From NCBI GenBank assembly GCA_002294665.1, contig DBFQ01000063.1:1-15763 (forward strand): DNA of 15,763 nucleotides. The letters are read 5' to 3'. Position numbers and translations under genes: made by a program. Under the pieces are notes generated by a model. It worked only from the letters and a program-made list of their open reading frames with translations, made no database searches and was not told where the DNA came from. Positions 6,436-13,643 of the stretch are shown one piece after another. This stretch comes from Candidatus Aminicenantes bacterium UBA876. Lineage in GTDB: Bacteria; Acidobacteriota; Aminicenantia; UBA2199. Numbering within the stretch: the stretch's first letter is position 1; each line of letters begins with the position of its first letter.

Positions 6436-7005
6436 TTATTCCAGCGGCAGGCGTTGGGAATAACAGCGCCGGCACACGGACACGTACCTGTCATTGCCGC
6501 CGATCTCGATCTGTGCGCCGCGACTGACCGGTTTGCCGTCGCGCATGCGGATCAGCATGGTCGCTTTCTTGGTGCAATACCAGCAGACGGTCTTCACTTC
6601 TTCGATCTTGTCGGCGAATAAAAGCAGGCTCTCACTGCCCGGAAAAAGCCGGTTGCGAAAATCATTTTTCAAGCCGTACACAATGACGGGAACACCAAGC
6701 TCATCCACAACCCTGCAGAGGGCGATCACCTGTGGCCGGGTCAGAAACTGTCCCTCGTCCACCAATACGCAGTCAGGCTGCTGCCGCCGTACCAGGTCCA
6801 CCACGTCCACCCGGTCGTCCAGGATCAACGCATCGCGCTGGAATCCCATGCGGGATGTGATCACTCCGCGCCCGAAACGGTCATCGAGCGCGGGCGTGAA
6901 CAGCAATACCCGCTTGTTCTGTTCGGCGTAATTGTGGGCGATCTTCAGAATTTCCGTGGATTTCCCCGCATTCATGGTGGAATAACGAAAATAGAGTTGG
7001 GCCAT
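6436..7005 (-). CDS. tdk: thymidine kinase (class II, TK1-like)
   Basis: Phosphorylates thymidine (and deoxyuridine) with ATP in the cytosol. The P-loop is MNAGKST at 11-17, DEGQFL at 83-88 carries the likely catalytic Glu84 and the start of the flexible lasso, and two Cys pairs, CWYC (141-144) and CRRC (178-181), form the structural zinc site. At 189 residues it is close to the usual 190-205. The ATG at 7003-7005 follows GGGGAG located in the last codons of the nucleotidase gene, which ends 4 nt upstream, so translation is coupled. It is the last gene of the operon 9311-6436, receiving thymidine released by the upstream nucleotidase and imported by a transporter such as the NupC at 466-1812. 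Confidence 0.95.
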   Translation of the reverse strand: MAQLYFRYSTMNAGKSTEILKIAHNYAEQNKRVLLFTPALDDRFGRGVITSRMGFQRDALILDDRVDVVDLVRRQQPDCVLVDEGQFLTRPQVIALCRVVDELGVPVIVYGLKNDFRNRLFPGSESLLLFADKIEEVKTVCWYCTKKATMLIRMRDGKPVSRGAQIEIGGNDRYVSVCRRCYSQRLPLE

Positions 7006-7009
7006 CCAT

Positions 7010-9100
7010 CTACTCCCCGTCTGCGCAATCGCGCAGGATCATTCTAGGCGAGCTCAGATCAGAATCGAGGCGCGGATGCCGGCTCAGGTAACGCAACAAG
7101 GCCGACTCCAGCGTGACTGCGGAATCACGCGGTTCCACCGCCAGGGGTTTGAGCTTGTAGAAACGGTCGTAATCGTAAGCGCAGAATGCCACTTTGAGCG
7201 CCGTTTGTTGATCCAGCCGGGATCCGTCAGCCACGCGGCATTCCACGCGATCGATTACGCCGGCGAGATTGCGGCAGAACGTGCAGGACATACCGGAAAC
7301 CTGCAAGTCCATTCCCTTGCGAAACCGCGCCTGTTGCAGCAGGAACGCACGCAACTGGCCGCCGCTGAGACGCGCCACCTGGATGGCGTTTTTTTCCGCG
7401 TGCTTGAACATGGAACGGAGCTGCGGCCGGCCGATCGATGTTCCGGCGGCGATGCGGATGCCCGGTACAAGCAGGCGGCTGGGAAACAAGGCCACCTGGG
7501 CGCCGCTCTGCTCGCGCATGGCATCCGCCATCAGGTTTCCCGCCGCGGATGAACCCGCGAAGGGGTCCGGACCGGTTTCCAGCGGATCCTCGCAGCGCGC
7601 ATCCACCGTGTCGGCGGGCGCAGCCACGATTTCTTCTTCCGCCCGCAGGGCGGGGTCGGAAGGAATCGGCGGCCGCCCCGATTCCAGGTAGGCGATCACA
7701 GAGGCCGCGGTTGTCATCTCCAGTGATTTTCCGGGATCGTCATGATCAAACCGATAAGAAGAGGCGATATAACTGTTAAAACCGACTGCATACCGCCGGT
7801 CTTCGTTCAGGGGGGTTCCATCAGGCCCCATCAATTCGATCGCGTGGATCTTTCCCGCCGCGGTCCGGGCAACCCGTAACCGGATCCCGGACATCAGGAG
7901 ATCCACTTTTCCGTGTTTGCTGATGTCCGTGGCGATCAAACCGCGAATCTCACGCGGATACAATTCCATGCGAACGACCAGGTTTTCAAAAGGCAGCATC
8001 TGGTAAATATCCTGCAGCCGGACCGCGCCCTCAAGTCGGTTGACCCGTACGCCGCCGGCGTTGTGAAAAGCAATGTCGAGGTTCAACTGCCGGCACAACA
8101 TATCACAGATCCAGTTCCCCAATACGGTTTTCCCCTCCAGGGTGCGGGGCAACGTTGCCACGACCCGTTCCATGACCGGATTGCTTTCAAACGCCTTGAC
8201 CATCGACAGAATGTCCGGCGCCGGTTGCACCGAATCCATGGGAATCAGCCGGGCTTCACTGCGGGTAACCTCTCCAGCCTCCAGAACCACATCGATGCGA
8301 CCGAGGTAATCTCCATGGGCGCCGGCCTGCGCGATCAAAACCCCGTTGTGGCTGACGCCGGAATCCAGGACCGTATGCGAATGGCCGCCCAGGATCAAGT
8401 CCAATTCAGGCAGGGCCTCAGCCAACTGGCGATCCGTGGCATAGCCGAGATGCGACAGGGCGATGCGCACGCCTTTGCGCGGGAGCCTGGAGCGGAACGC
8501 CACGGCGGTTTCGATCGGGTCTTGAAATTTCAATCCCTCTAGTCTGGAAGGATGGGCGCTGGGAATGCCGGAATCCGGTTCGATCTGAATCAATCCCAGG
8601 ACGGTCAGCAAGGGCCCGGCCGCAGACTGAATCCCGACCAGCGGCTTGACGGACTCCCAACCCGGTCCGTGGGCCTCGATGTTGGCGCACAACACGGGAA
8701 AGCGGGAACGGCCGACAAAACCGAGCAGCACCTCCTGGCCGTAGTCAAACTCGTGATTGCCCAGGACCATGGCCTGAATCCCCAGCGTGTTCAGCAGCTT
8801 CAGTACCGGTTCGCCGCGCGGATCAGCCTGATCCACTACCGGATTTCCGGAAAAGTTGTCGCCGGCGCAGAAAAAGTACACATGCCGGTATTGTCGCCGC
8901 GCTTCGCGCACCACGGTCGCCATGCGCGAGAGACGTTCAATGCGGCCGTGCAGGTCATTGAAATGAAAGATGACCAGGTGTTCTTCGCTCGCGCCCGCAG
9001 CACCGTTTTCATTCAGCGCGGATGCCGGGGAAATGGCGGCAAACAGCGCCAGGCAGACTGTCGCGTACAGGGCGTGCGCGCGCCGGCGATGGTTACTCAT
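7010..9100 (-). CDS. secreted 5'-nucleotidase / 2',3'-cyclic phosphodiesterase (UshA family) with an extra degenerate C-terminal domain
   Basis: A 696-residue exported metallophosphoesterase releasing phosphate from nucleotides. Residues 1-28 look like a Sec signal peptide. The dinuclear metal motifs are DLHGR (49-53), GDNF (80-83), GNHEFDYG (114-121), SHLG (216-219) and GGHSH (238-242). A first 5'-nucleotidase C-domain occupies about 313-475, with HNAGGVR (346-352) and LPFENL (369-374). A second copy of that domain, about 518-672, keeps the frame (GNLMADAM, LQVSG, LKVAFCAYDY) but lacks the HNAGG and FEN nucleotide-binding residues. E. coli UshA has about 550 residues, so the extra length is this duplication. 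It overlaps the upstream 72-aa gene by 8 nt and is 4 nt before tdk. The exact substrate is not determinable. Confidence 0.9.
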   Translation of the reverse strand: MSNHRRRAHALYATVCLALFAAISPASALNENGAAGASEEHLVIFHFNDLHGRIERLSRMATVVREARRQYRHVYFFCAGDNFSGNPVVDQADPRGEPVLKLLNTLGIQAMVLGNHEFDYGQEVLLGFVGRSRFPVLCANIEAHGPGWESVKPLVGIQSAAGPLLTVLGLIQIEPDSGIPSAHPSRLEGLKFQDPIETAVAFRSRLPRKGVRIALSHLGYATDRQLAEALPELDLILGGHSHTVLDSGVSHNGVLIAQAGAHGDYLGRIDVVLEAGEVTRSEARLIPMDSVQPAPDILSMVKAFESNPVMERVVATLPRTLEGKTVLGNWICDMLCRQLNLDIAFHNAGGVRVNRLEGAVRLQDIYQMLPFENLVVRMELYPREIRGLIATDISKHGKVDLLMSGIRLRVARTAAGKIHAIELMGPDGTPLNEDRRYAVGFNSYIASSYRFDHDDPGKSLEMTTAASVIAYLESGRPPIPSDPALRAEEEIVAAPADTVDARCEDPLETGPDPFAGSSAAGNLMADAMREQSGAQVALFPSRLLVPGIRIAAGTSIGRPQLRSMFKHAEKNAIQVARLSGGQLRAFLLQQARFRKGMDLQVSGMSCTFCRNLAGVIDRVECRVADGSRLDQQTALKVAFCAYDYDRFYKLKPLAVEPRDSAVTLESALLRYLSRHPRLDSDLSSPRMILRDCADGE

Positions 9101-9311
9101 TATCTTCTCCCTGTTCTGCCTGCGCCAGGATCAAATGATCGCCGTCCTGAAGGCGGCCGTCCACGTACAGCCGGTGCCCTTCGGCGTCCAATACCACCAC
9201 GTTGCCCGCCTGCACATCCTCCAGGGCAACGCTGGAATACGCGGTCAGCCCGTCCAGTACCCGGGCGCCGCTGAACAGAAATATCTGCGAACCGTTGATA
9301 AACACATGCAT
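9093..9311 (-). CDS. small unknown protein, possible beta-grasp fold
   Basis: A 72-residue protein I do not recognise. It has no signal peptide or membrane segment. It starts with INGSQIFLFSGARVLDGL, resembling the N-terminal strand-strand-helix of beta-grasp proteins (ferredoxin or ThiS type, 'INGK...G.TVLDA'), and ends with two short strand blocks, VVVLDAEGHRLYVDGRL and GDHLILA, before an acidic tail. There is no terminal Gly-Gly, so sulfur-carrier function is not indicated, and no Cys for an iron-sulfur cluster. A GAGGAG lies 6 nt before the ATG behind a recognisable promoter, and its stop overlaps the nucleotidase start (ATGAGTAA). This supports a real gene tied to nucleotidase expression. 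Fold is inference. Confidence 0.75.
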   Translation of the reverse strand: MHVFINGSQIFLFSGARVLDGLTAYSSVALEDVQAGNVVVLDAEGHRLYVDGRLQDGDHLILAQAEQGEDNE

Positions 9312-9337
9312 ACTGTTCTCCTCTATCTCGCCCAGAT

Positions 9338-9365
9338 TCTATAGTGAATGGCGGCGGCAAGTCAA
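9338..9365 (-). promoter_or_regulatory. candidate sigma-70 promoter of the nucleotidase-tdk operon
   Basis: On the minus strand TTGACT (9365-9360) precedes TATAGA (9343-9338) by 16 bp. The expected start is near 9331, giving a leader of about 20 nt that contains the GAGGAG ribosome site of the 72-aa gene. Confidence 0.55.
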
Positions 9366-9378
9366 TCTCGCCTTGACT
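9360..9378. promoter_or_regulatory. dyad AGTCAA-N7-TTGACT between divergent genes
   Basis: AGTCAA at 9360-9365 and TTGACT at 9373-9378 form a perfect 6-bp inverted repeat with a 7-bp centre. The left arm, read on the minus strand, is the -35 box of the nucleotidase operon. The right arm could be a -35 box for the M64 peptidase gene, but only a poor -10 (GTTAAT at 9394-9399) follows. It could equally be an operator. Confidence 0.4.
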
Positions 9379-9418
9379 GCCCTGCGGCCCTGTGTTAATC
9401 AAGTTATGGGAGGTTTAC

Positions 9419-10780
9419 ATGAAACGCATGGCGGCAGTGGCGTTGGCGATTCTGATCGCAGGCTTCCGGCTTTGCGCGCAAACGGCGCCCGAAGAGTTTT
9501 CCCGTCACTTCATGGACCGCACATTGCGCGTCGACTACTACCATACCGGCGACCGCCGGACAGACACGATCACCCTGGACCGCCTGTACAAGGAAGGGAT
9601 CTGGGCCGGTTCACCGCTTCATCTCCACGATGAGTTCAACAACGGTCAGTACTATGTCAAGATCTATGACGCCGCTTCCGGCGAATTGCTGTTTTCCAGG
9701 GGGTTCAACAGTTACTTTTATGAATACAGCACCACCGATCCCGCGATTCAGGGGCGGCAACGCACTTTCCACGAAAGCGTACGGATTCCGTTTCCCCGGC
9801 GCGCCATCCGCTTCGTGTTGGAAAGCCGCGACCGCACGCTGAACCTGCGGCCGGTTTTTTCCCGCGAAATCGACCCGCAGAAAGATTACTTTGATACCAC
9901 GCCGCCTGCCGGCATCGTCCATGTCACCCGCCTGATGCAGAGCGGTCATCCCCACGATTGCGTCGACCTGGCGCTGGTGGCCGAGGGGTACCGGCGGGAG
10001 GACCGGGAAAAACTGGACAGGGACTTCGCCCGTGCCCGGGACGTGTTGTTCAGTCGCGAACCCTATCGTTCCAACCGCGGACGCTTCAACCTGTACGGCG
10101 TTTTCGCTCCTTCCCGGGAGGCGGGATGCGATGAACCCAGAAGCGGTAAGTACCGGGACACGGCGGTGGAGTCGTCTTTCAACGCCCTGAACCTGGACCG
10201 TTATCTGCTGGTGGAAAGCAACCCCCGCCTGCAGAACAACCTGTCCCGGGTACCGTTTGACGCGGCGATCGTGATGGTGAATCACGACCGCTACGGGGGT
10301 GGCGGCATCTACAACCAGTTCGCCGTGTTCACGGCAGACAGTCCGGCCAGCGCCTACCTGATGTTGCACGAGTTCGGTCATTCGTTTGCCGGCCTGGCCG
10401 ACGAGTATTATTCATCCCAGGTATCCTACAATGAATTCGTTCCCCCGGGAGTGGAACCCATGGAACCGAACGTCACGGCTTTACTGGACGCCGGCAAGCT
10501 GAAATGGCAAGAGATGGTCACGCCCGGAACCCCGATCCCAACGCCCTGGGAAAAGGATCACTTTGACCGGCTGCCGGCCGCGCAACGGGCCGCCCACCTG
10601 CAAAAAGACGCTTATCGCGGGGTTGTGGGCGCCTTTGAAGGCGCGATGTACGCATCCAGCGGCATGTACCGTCCCGCAATCGATTGCATCATGTTCAGCC
10701 GCCATACCCTGGATTACTGCCCGGTCTGCCGCAATGCGGTAGAACGCGTCATCCGTCACTATTGCGGAATCGACCAATAA
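9419..10780 (+). CDS. secreted zinc metallopeptidase, M64 (IgA peptidase) family
   Basis: A 453-residue exported protease. Residues 1-21 form a signal peptide (two basic residues, hydrophobic core, CAQ near the expected cleavage site). An N-terminal beta-rich region runs to about 150, followed by the catalytic domain. The zinc motif HEFGHSFAGLADEYY starts at 317 (ligands H317 and H321, base E318, with GLADEY characteristic of M64). A C-terminal block GMYRPAIDCIMF...YCPVC (about 415-437) holds three Cys residues likely to form a disulfide and is also typical. I chose the ATG at 9419 because GGGAGG lies 5 nt upstream; an in-frame start at 9392 lacks such a site. The family was named for an IgA1 protease of Clostridium ramosum, but most members have unknown targets, so no IgA activity is claimed. 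It is transcribed alone. Confidence 0.88.
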   Translation: MKRMAAVALAILIAGFRLCAQTAPEEFSRHFMDRTLRVDYYHTGDRRTDTITLDRLYKEGIWAGSPLHLHDEFNNGQYYVKIYDAASGELLFSRGFNSYFYEYSTTDPAIQGRQRTFHESVRIPFPRRAIRFVLESRDRTLNLRPVFSREIDPQKDYFDTTPPAGIVHVTRLMQSGHPHDCVDLALVAEGYRREDREKLDRDFARARDVLFSREPYRSNRGRFNLYGVFAPSREAGCDEPRSGKYRDTAVESSFNALNLDRYLLVESNPRLQNNLSRVPFDAAIVMVNHDRYGGGGIYNQFAVFTADSPASAYLMLHEFGHSFAGLADEYYSSQVSYNEFVPPGVEPMEPNVTALLDAGKLKWQEMVTPGTPIPTPWEKDHFDRLPAAQRAAHLQKDAYRGVVGAFEGAMYASSGMYRPAIDCIMFSRHTLDYCPVCRNAVERVIRHYCGIDQ

Positions 10781-10915
10781 GAAAAGCTCAATTTTTCAGA
10801 TCTCTTCCGTTTTGTGAGGGGAAGACCGTATTGATGATTAGCGGGAGGCAAGCGGCGAGGGGCGAAGGGCCAGTGGCAGAAGACAGCCTCGGGGGTTGCC
10901 CCTACCGCTTTTTAT
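10781..10915. other. convergent intergenic spacer with a weak hairpin
   Basis: It separates the ends of the M64 and SDR genes. It contains GGGG-TTG-CCCC at 10892-10902 followed five bases later by a run of five T (10909-10913) on the plus strand. The stem is only four or five pairs, so it is at best a weak terminator for the peptidase gene. A G-rich low-complexity segment lies at about 10841-10872. Confidence 0.4.
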
Positions 10916-11734
10916 TTATCCGGAGCCGTTGCCGCCCGCGGGGGGTCGGTACAGGCGTTCTGCAGCCCGCAACACCCACTCCCGGGGCAAAAGACGCGTC
11001 AGCGCGTGGTTGATCCGGTTCAGCATACCGGGCACCGTGAGCGCACGGCGCCGCTTTAACCCGCGGACACAAGCCGCAGCGGCTTTTTCCGCCGTCATAT
11101 TCACGCGGCTGTCACGGGGAATGCGGCGATCCAGGCCCGAAGAAGTGATCATGTCCGTGCGGATTCCGCCGGGAACAAAGGTGCCGACGAAAAACGGCGA
11201 CCGGCGGTATTCCATGCGCAGGGCATCAGTAAAGGCCTGAACGCCATGCTTGGTGGTGGAATAGAATCCCTGATAGGGCGTAGGTACGAAAGCCGCCTCG
11301 CTGGTGACGTTCAAGAGGAACCCTTCGCCCCGCCTTTTCAGGACCTCGACAAACCCCAGGCTTAACTCCACCACGGCCGTCAGGTTGAGTTCCATGACCG
11401 CGTGGAACTCGTCGATGTCGGCAAACACCATGGGGCCGTAACGCGTCATGCCCGCATTGTTGATCAGGCCGAACACCGTCTCATCCTGCGCCAGGGTATC
11501 CAGCAGGGCGCGGCGTTCCGTCGCCCGGGACAGGTCGGTTCTCAGGACCTGTACGCGCGCACCCGTTCGTGCAAGGATGTCGGCTTGCAACATGTGCAGT
11601 CGATCTTCTCTGCGGGCGCAGATCAACAGATGGGCCCCCTCCCTTTCCGCCAGCTCGACGGCCAGGGCCCTGCCAAGCCCGGAGGAGGCTCCGGTCACCA
11701 CAATCAAGCGGTCGGCCAATTCCATCACGGACAT
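10916..11734 (-). CDS. short-chain dehydrogenase/reductase (SDR), substrate unknown
   Basis: A 272-residue classical SDR with an NAD(P)-binding Rossmann fold. The cofactor loop is TGASSGLG at 14-21, the NNAG motif is at 92-95, and the catalytic set is S145, Y158 and K162 (YSTTK). The CARRED sequence near 39-44 puts Arg after the second strand, which favours NADPH. The C-terminal 40 residues, rich in Arg and Leu with LNRINHALTRLLPREWVLR, recall the amphipathic tails of membrane-linked lipid-modifying SDRs such as the DltE or YqjQ type, but this is suggestive only. The ATG at 11734 lies 6 nt after a perfect TATAAT, with no room for a ribosome site, so a leaderless transcript is likely. An alternative ATG lies at 11725. 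Confidence 0.88.
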   Translation of the reverse strand: MSVMELADRLIVVTGASSGLGRALAVELAEREGAHLLICARREDRLHMLQADILARTGARVQVLRTDLSRATERRALLDTLAQDETVFGLINNAGMTRYGPMVFADIDEFHAVMELNLTAVVELSLGFVEVLKRRGEGFLLNVTSEAAFVPTPYQGFYSTTKHGVQAFTDALRMEYRRSPFFVGTFVPGGIRTDMITSSGLDRRIPRDSRVNMTAEKAAAACVRGLKRRRALTVPGMLNRINHALTRLLPREWVLRAAERLYRPPAGGNGSG

Positions 11735-11740
11735 AAGCGG

Positions 11741-11769
11741 ATTATACCTGAAGAAATTACAGATTGAAA
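11741..11769 (-). promoter_or_regulatory. promoter of the SDR gene, predicted leaderless start
   Basis: On the minus strand TTTCAA (11769-11764) precedes a perfect TATAAT (11746-11741) by 17 bp. The six bases CCGCTT then lead straight into ATG at 11734, so transcription should begin at or within a base or two of the start codon. The -35 box is weak. Confidence 0.65.
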
Positions 11770-11792
11770 ATTATACCAATTCAGGCTATATT
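11764..11792 (+). promoter_or_regulatory. sigma-70 promoter of the fatty acid kinase fusion gene
   Basis: TTGAAA at 11764-11769 and TATATT at 11787-11792 are separated by 17 bp, each 5 of 6 to consensus. The start should be near 11799, leaving about 18 nt of leader with GGGGAG at 11802-11807. The -35 hexamer is the same six base pairs that serve as the -35 of the divergent SDR promoter. Confidence 0.7.
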
Positions 11793-11816
11793 GGGTGCTC
11801 CGGGGAGAACACATTC

Positions 11817-13643
11817 ATGGACACGCGAAAAAAAGTGAAAAAGAAATCGCGATTGACCCATCTCAACGGTCACAGCCTTTACACCGCTTTTGCCGCCGGA
11901 TCCAGCAAAATCCTGGCGCAGCAGCAGTACATGAACCGCATCAACGTATTTCCCGTACCCGATGGGGACACGGGGACCAACCTGGCCGCCACGGTGCAGC
12001 ATATCCTGGACGAGACCCATCCGCAACGCTCGCTGAAACACACGGTCGATGCCATGGCCAGCGCCGCCCTGGATGGGGCTCGAGGAAATTCAGGCATCAT
12101 CCTGGCCCAATTTCTCTACGGCTTCAGTCGCAAAATCGAGGATCATCAAATCAACGCCAAACGATTCGCGGCCGCAATCAAACGGGCTTTTCAATACGCT
12201 CTGCAGGCGATTGAACACCCGGTGGAAGGCACCATCATCTCGGTCATGCGGGACTGGATTCAACACATCGACACACTCACGCAGAAAGGGGACGATTTCG
12301 GCCAGATGATCACGGAATCACTGAAGTCCGCGACGCGCTCGCTGAAACAGACCCCGGAAAAACTGAAGGTTTTGCGCCAGCACAAAGTAGTGGACGCCGG
12401 AGCACAGGGTTTCGTGTTTTTCCTTGAAGGCGTGATTGAATTTCTCAAATCGCGCAACCCGCGGGCCTATCTGCGGTCGATTCGCCGCAGCGCTCCGCCC
12501 CCGGCCGTCAACGAACCCCTGCATTCCGGCCCTCCAGAGCATCGGTTCTGCACGGAAGCCATTCTGGAAGGCAGGGAAATCGATCCCGACCGCATCCGCA
12601 TGGCCGTAAGCGGAATGGGAGACTCGCTCGTACTGGCGGGCAGCCCGGAAAAAATGCGCCTTCACATCCACGCCAATGACCCCGCTCAAGTGTTTGCGGC
12701 CCTGCTGCCTTTCGGCCGCATTACACGCCAGAAAGCCGATGACATGGAGATGCAATACCAGGTCATGAATCACCGCAAGGCGGATATCGCTCTATTGACC
12801 GATTCGGTATGCGACATGCCCCGGGAAGAAATGCGGGAAATGCAGGTACACATGGTGCCGTTGAACCTTCACTTCGGCGAAACACGATTCCTCGACAAGG
12901 TCACCATGACGCCGGACCACTTTTACGCCCGGGCTGAAACCGCGCCGGCTTTCCCTACGACATCTCAGCCTTCCTACCGCGAATTCGAAAACATGTACCG
13001 GTTCCTGGCTTCTCACTACCGCTCCATCGTGGCCGTCCACCTGAGCAGCCAATTGAGCGGGACCTGGCAGAACAGCCGCCTGGCCGCGGGAAAAGTCGCG
13101 GCGGAAAGTAAAAAAAGAATCAGCGTGATCGACTCCCGCCAATTGTCCGGTTCACTGGGATTGATCGTCTATCGCGCGGCCAGAGCCATCCTCGACGGCG
13201 CGGATCACGATGAAGTGGTGCGCCGGGTGGAATCGTGGCGCGAGCGGACCCGCATCCTGGTCAGTGTCAAAACCATGGAGTTCATGGTACGCGGCGGCCG
13301 GGTCAGCCCCCTGAAAGGCCGCCTGGCCAGGCTCCTGAACCTCAAACCCATCATCTCACTGGACAGTCAAGGCAAATCGGTCCTCTATGACAAGGCGTTC
13401 AGCCAGAAAGGCAATATGCTAAAAGTGCTGCGACTGATCCGGCGCCAATTGCAAGCAGGCCCCTTGTGGAACTACGTGATGCTGCACGCCCGGAACCCGC
13501 GTGATGCCGCCTGGTTCGCCCGGCAGATCGAAGCTGAAACCGGAAAATCCCCGTTGTACACAGTGGATATTTCTCCGGTTGTCGGCGCCAACGCGGGCGA
13601 AGGCGCCGTCGCCGTCGCGCTGATGACGGAACTCAGAACCTGA
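11817..13643 (+). CDS. FakA-FakB-like fusion: DhaL kinase domain plus DegV fatty-acid-binding domain
   Basis: A 608-residue cytosolic protein joining the two halves of the fatty acid kinase system. Residues about 15-210 are a DhaL (DAK2) ATP-binding domain with DGDTGTN (49-55, metal-binding Asp), GARGNSG (87-93), PVEGT (135-139) and VVDAGAQG (191-198). Residues about 243-315 match the FakA middle domain (FCTEAIL..., GDSLVLAG, RLHIHANDP). Residues about 322-606 are DegV/FakB with TDSVCDMP (328-335), TSQPS (382-386), SSQLSGTWQ (410-418), RGGRVS (492-497) and a GANAGEGA end (590-597). The FakA C-terminal domain is absent, replaced by FakB. In the GxHxGPGA motif usual in FakB the His is Asn. The ATG at 11817 follows GGGGAG 9 nt upstream; the frame extends further but without conserved sequence. 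Expected product: acyl phosphate for phospholipid synthesis. Confidence 0.85.
   Translation: MDTRKKVKKKSRLTHLNGHSLYTAFAAGSSKILAQQQYMNRINVFPVPDGDTGTNLAATVQHILDETHPQRSLKHTVDAMASAALDGARGNSGIILAQFLYGFSRKIEDHQINAKRFAAAIKRAFQYALQAIEHPVEGTIISVMRDWIQHIDTLTQKGDDFGQMITESLKSATRSLKQTPEKLKVLRQHKVVDAGAQGFVFFLEGVIEFLKSRNPRAYLRSIRRSAPPPAVNEPLHSGPPEHRFCTEAILEGREIDPDRIRMAVSGMGDSLVLAGSPEKMRLHIHANDPAQVFAALLPFGRITRQKADDMEMQYQVMNHRKADIALLTDSVCDMPREEMREMQVHMVPLNLHFGETRFLDKVTMTPDHFYARAETAPAFPTTSQPSYREFENMYRFLASHYRSIVAVHLSSQLSGTWQNSRLAAGKVAAESKKRISVIDSRQLSGSLGLIVYRAARAILDGADHDEVVRRVESWRERTRILVSVKTMEFMVRGGRVSPLKGRLARLLNLKPIISLDSQGKSVLYDKAFSQKGNMLKVLRLIRRQLQAGPLWNYVMLHARNPRDAAWFARQIEAETGKSPLYTVDISPVVGANAGEGAVAVALMTELRT

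Noticed and set aside
7271..7310. GMSCTFC in the second nucleotidase C-domain resembles the GMxCxxC motif of heavy-metal (HMA) domains.
   Set aside because: It aligns with the SG strand of the nucleotidase C-domain (LLMSGI in the first copy), and the rest of an HMA fold is absent; chance similarity is more likely.
9392..9418. Upstream start at 9392 for the M64 peptidase.
   Set aside because: The ATG at 9419 has GGGAGG at ideal spacing and begins a proper signal peptide; the extra nine residues would spoil it.
9419..9481. The Cys in GFRLCAQ as a lipoprotein lipobox.
   Set aside because: The preceding residues F-R-L do not fit the lipobox pattern (Leu-Ala/Ser-Gly/Ala-Cys), and a standard cleavage after CAQ is more natural.
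9611..10381. A 256-codon open frame on the minus strand opposite the M64 peptidase.
   Set aside because: It is antisense to a well-supported gene, with no ribosome site or known motif.
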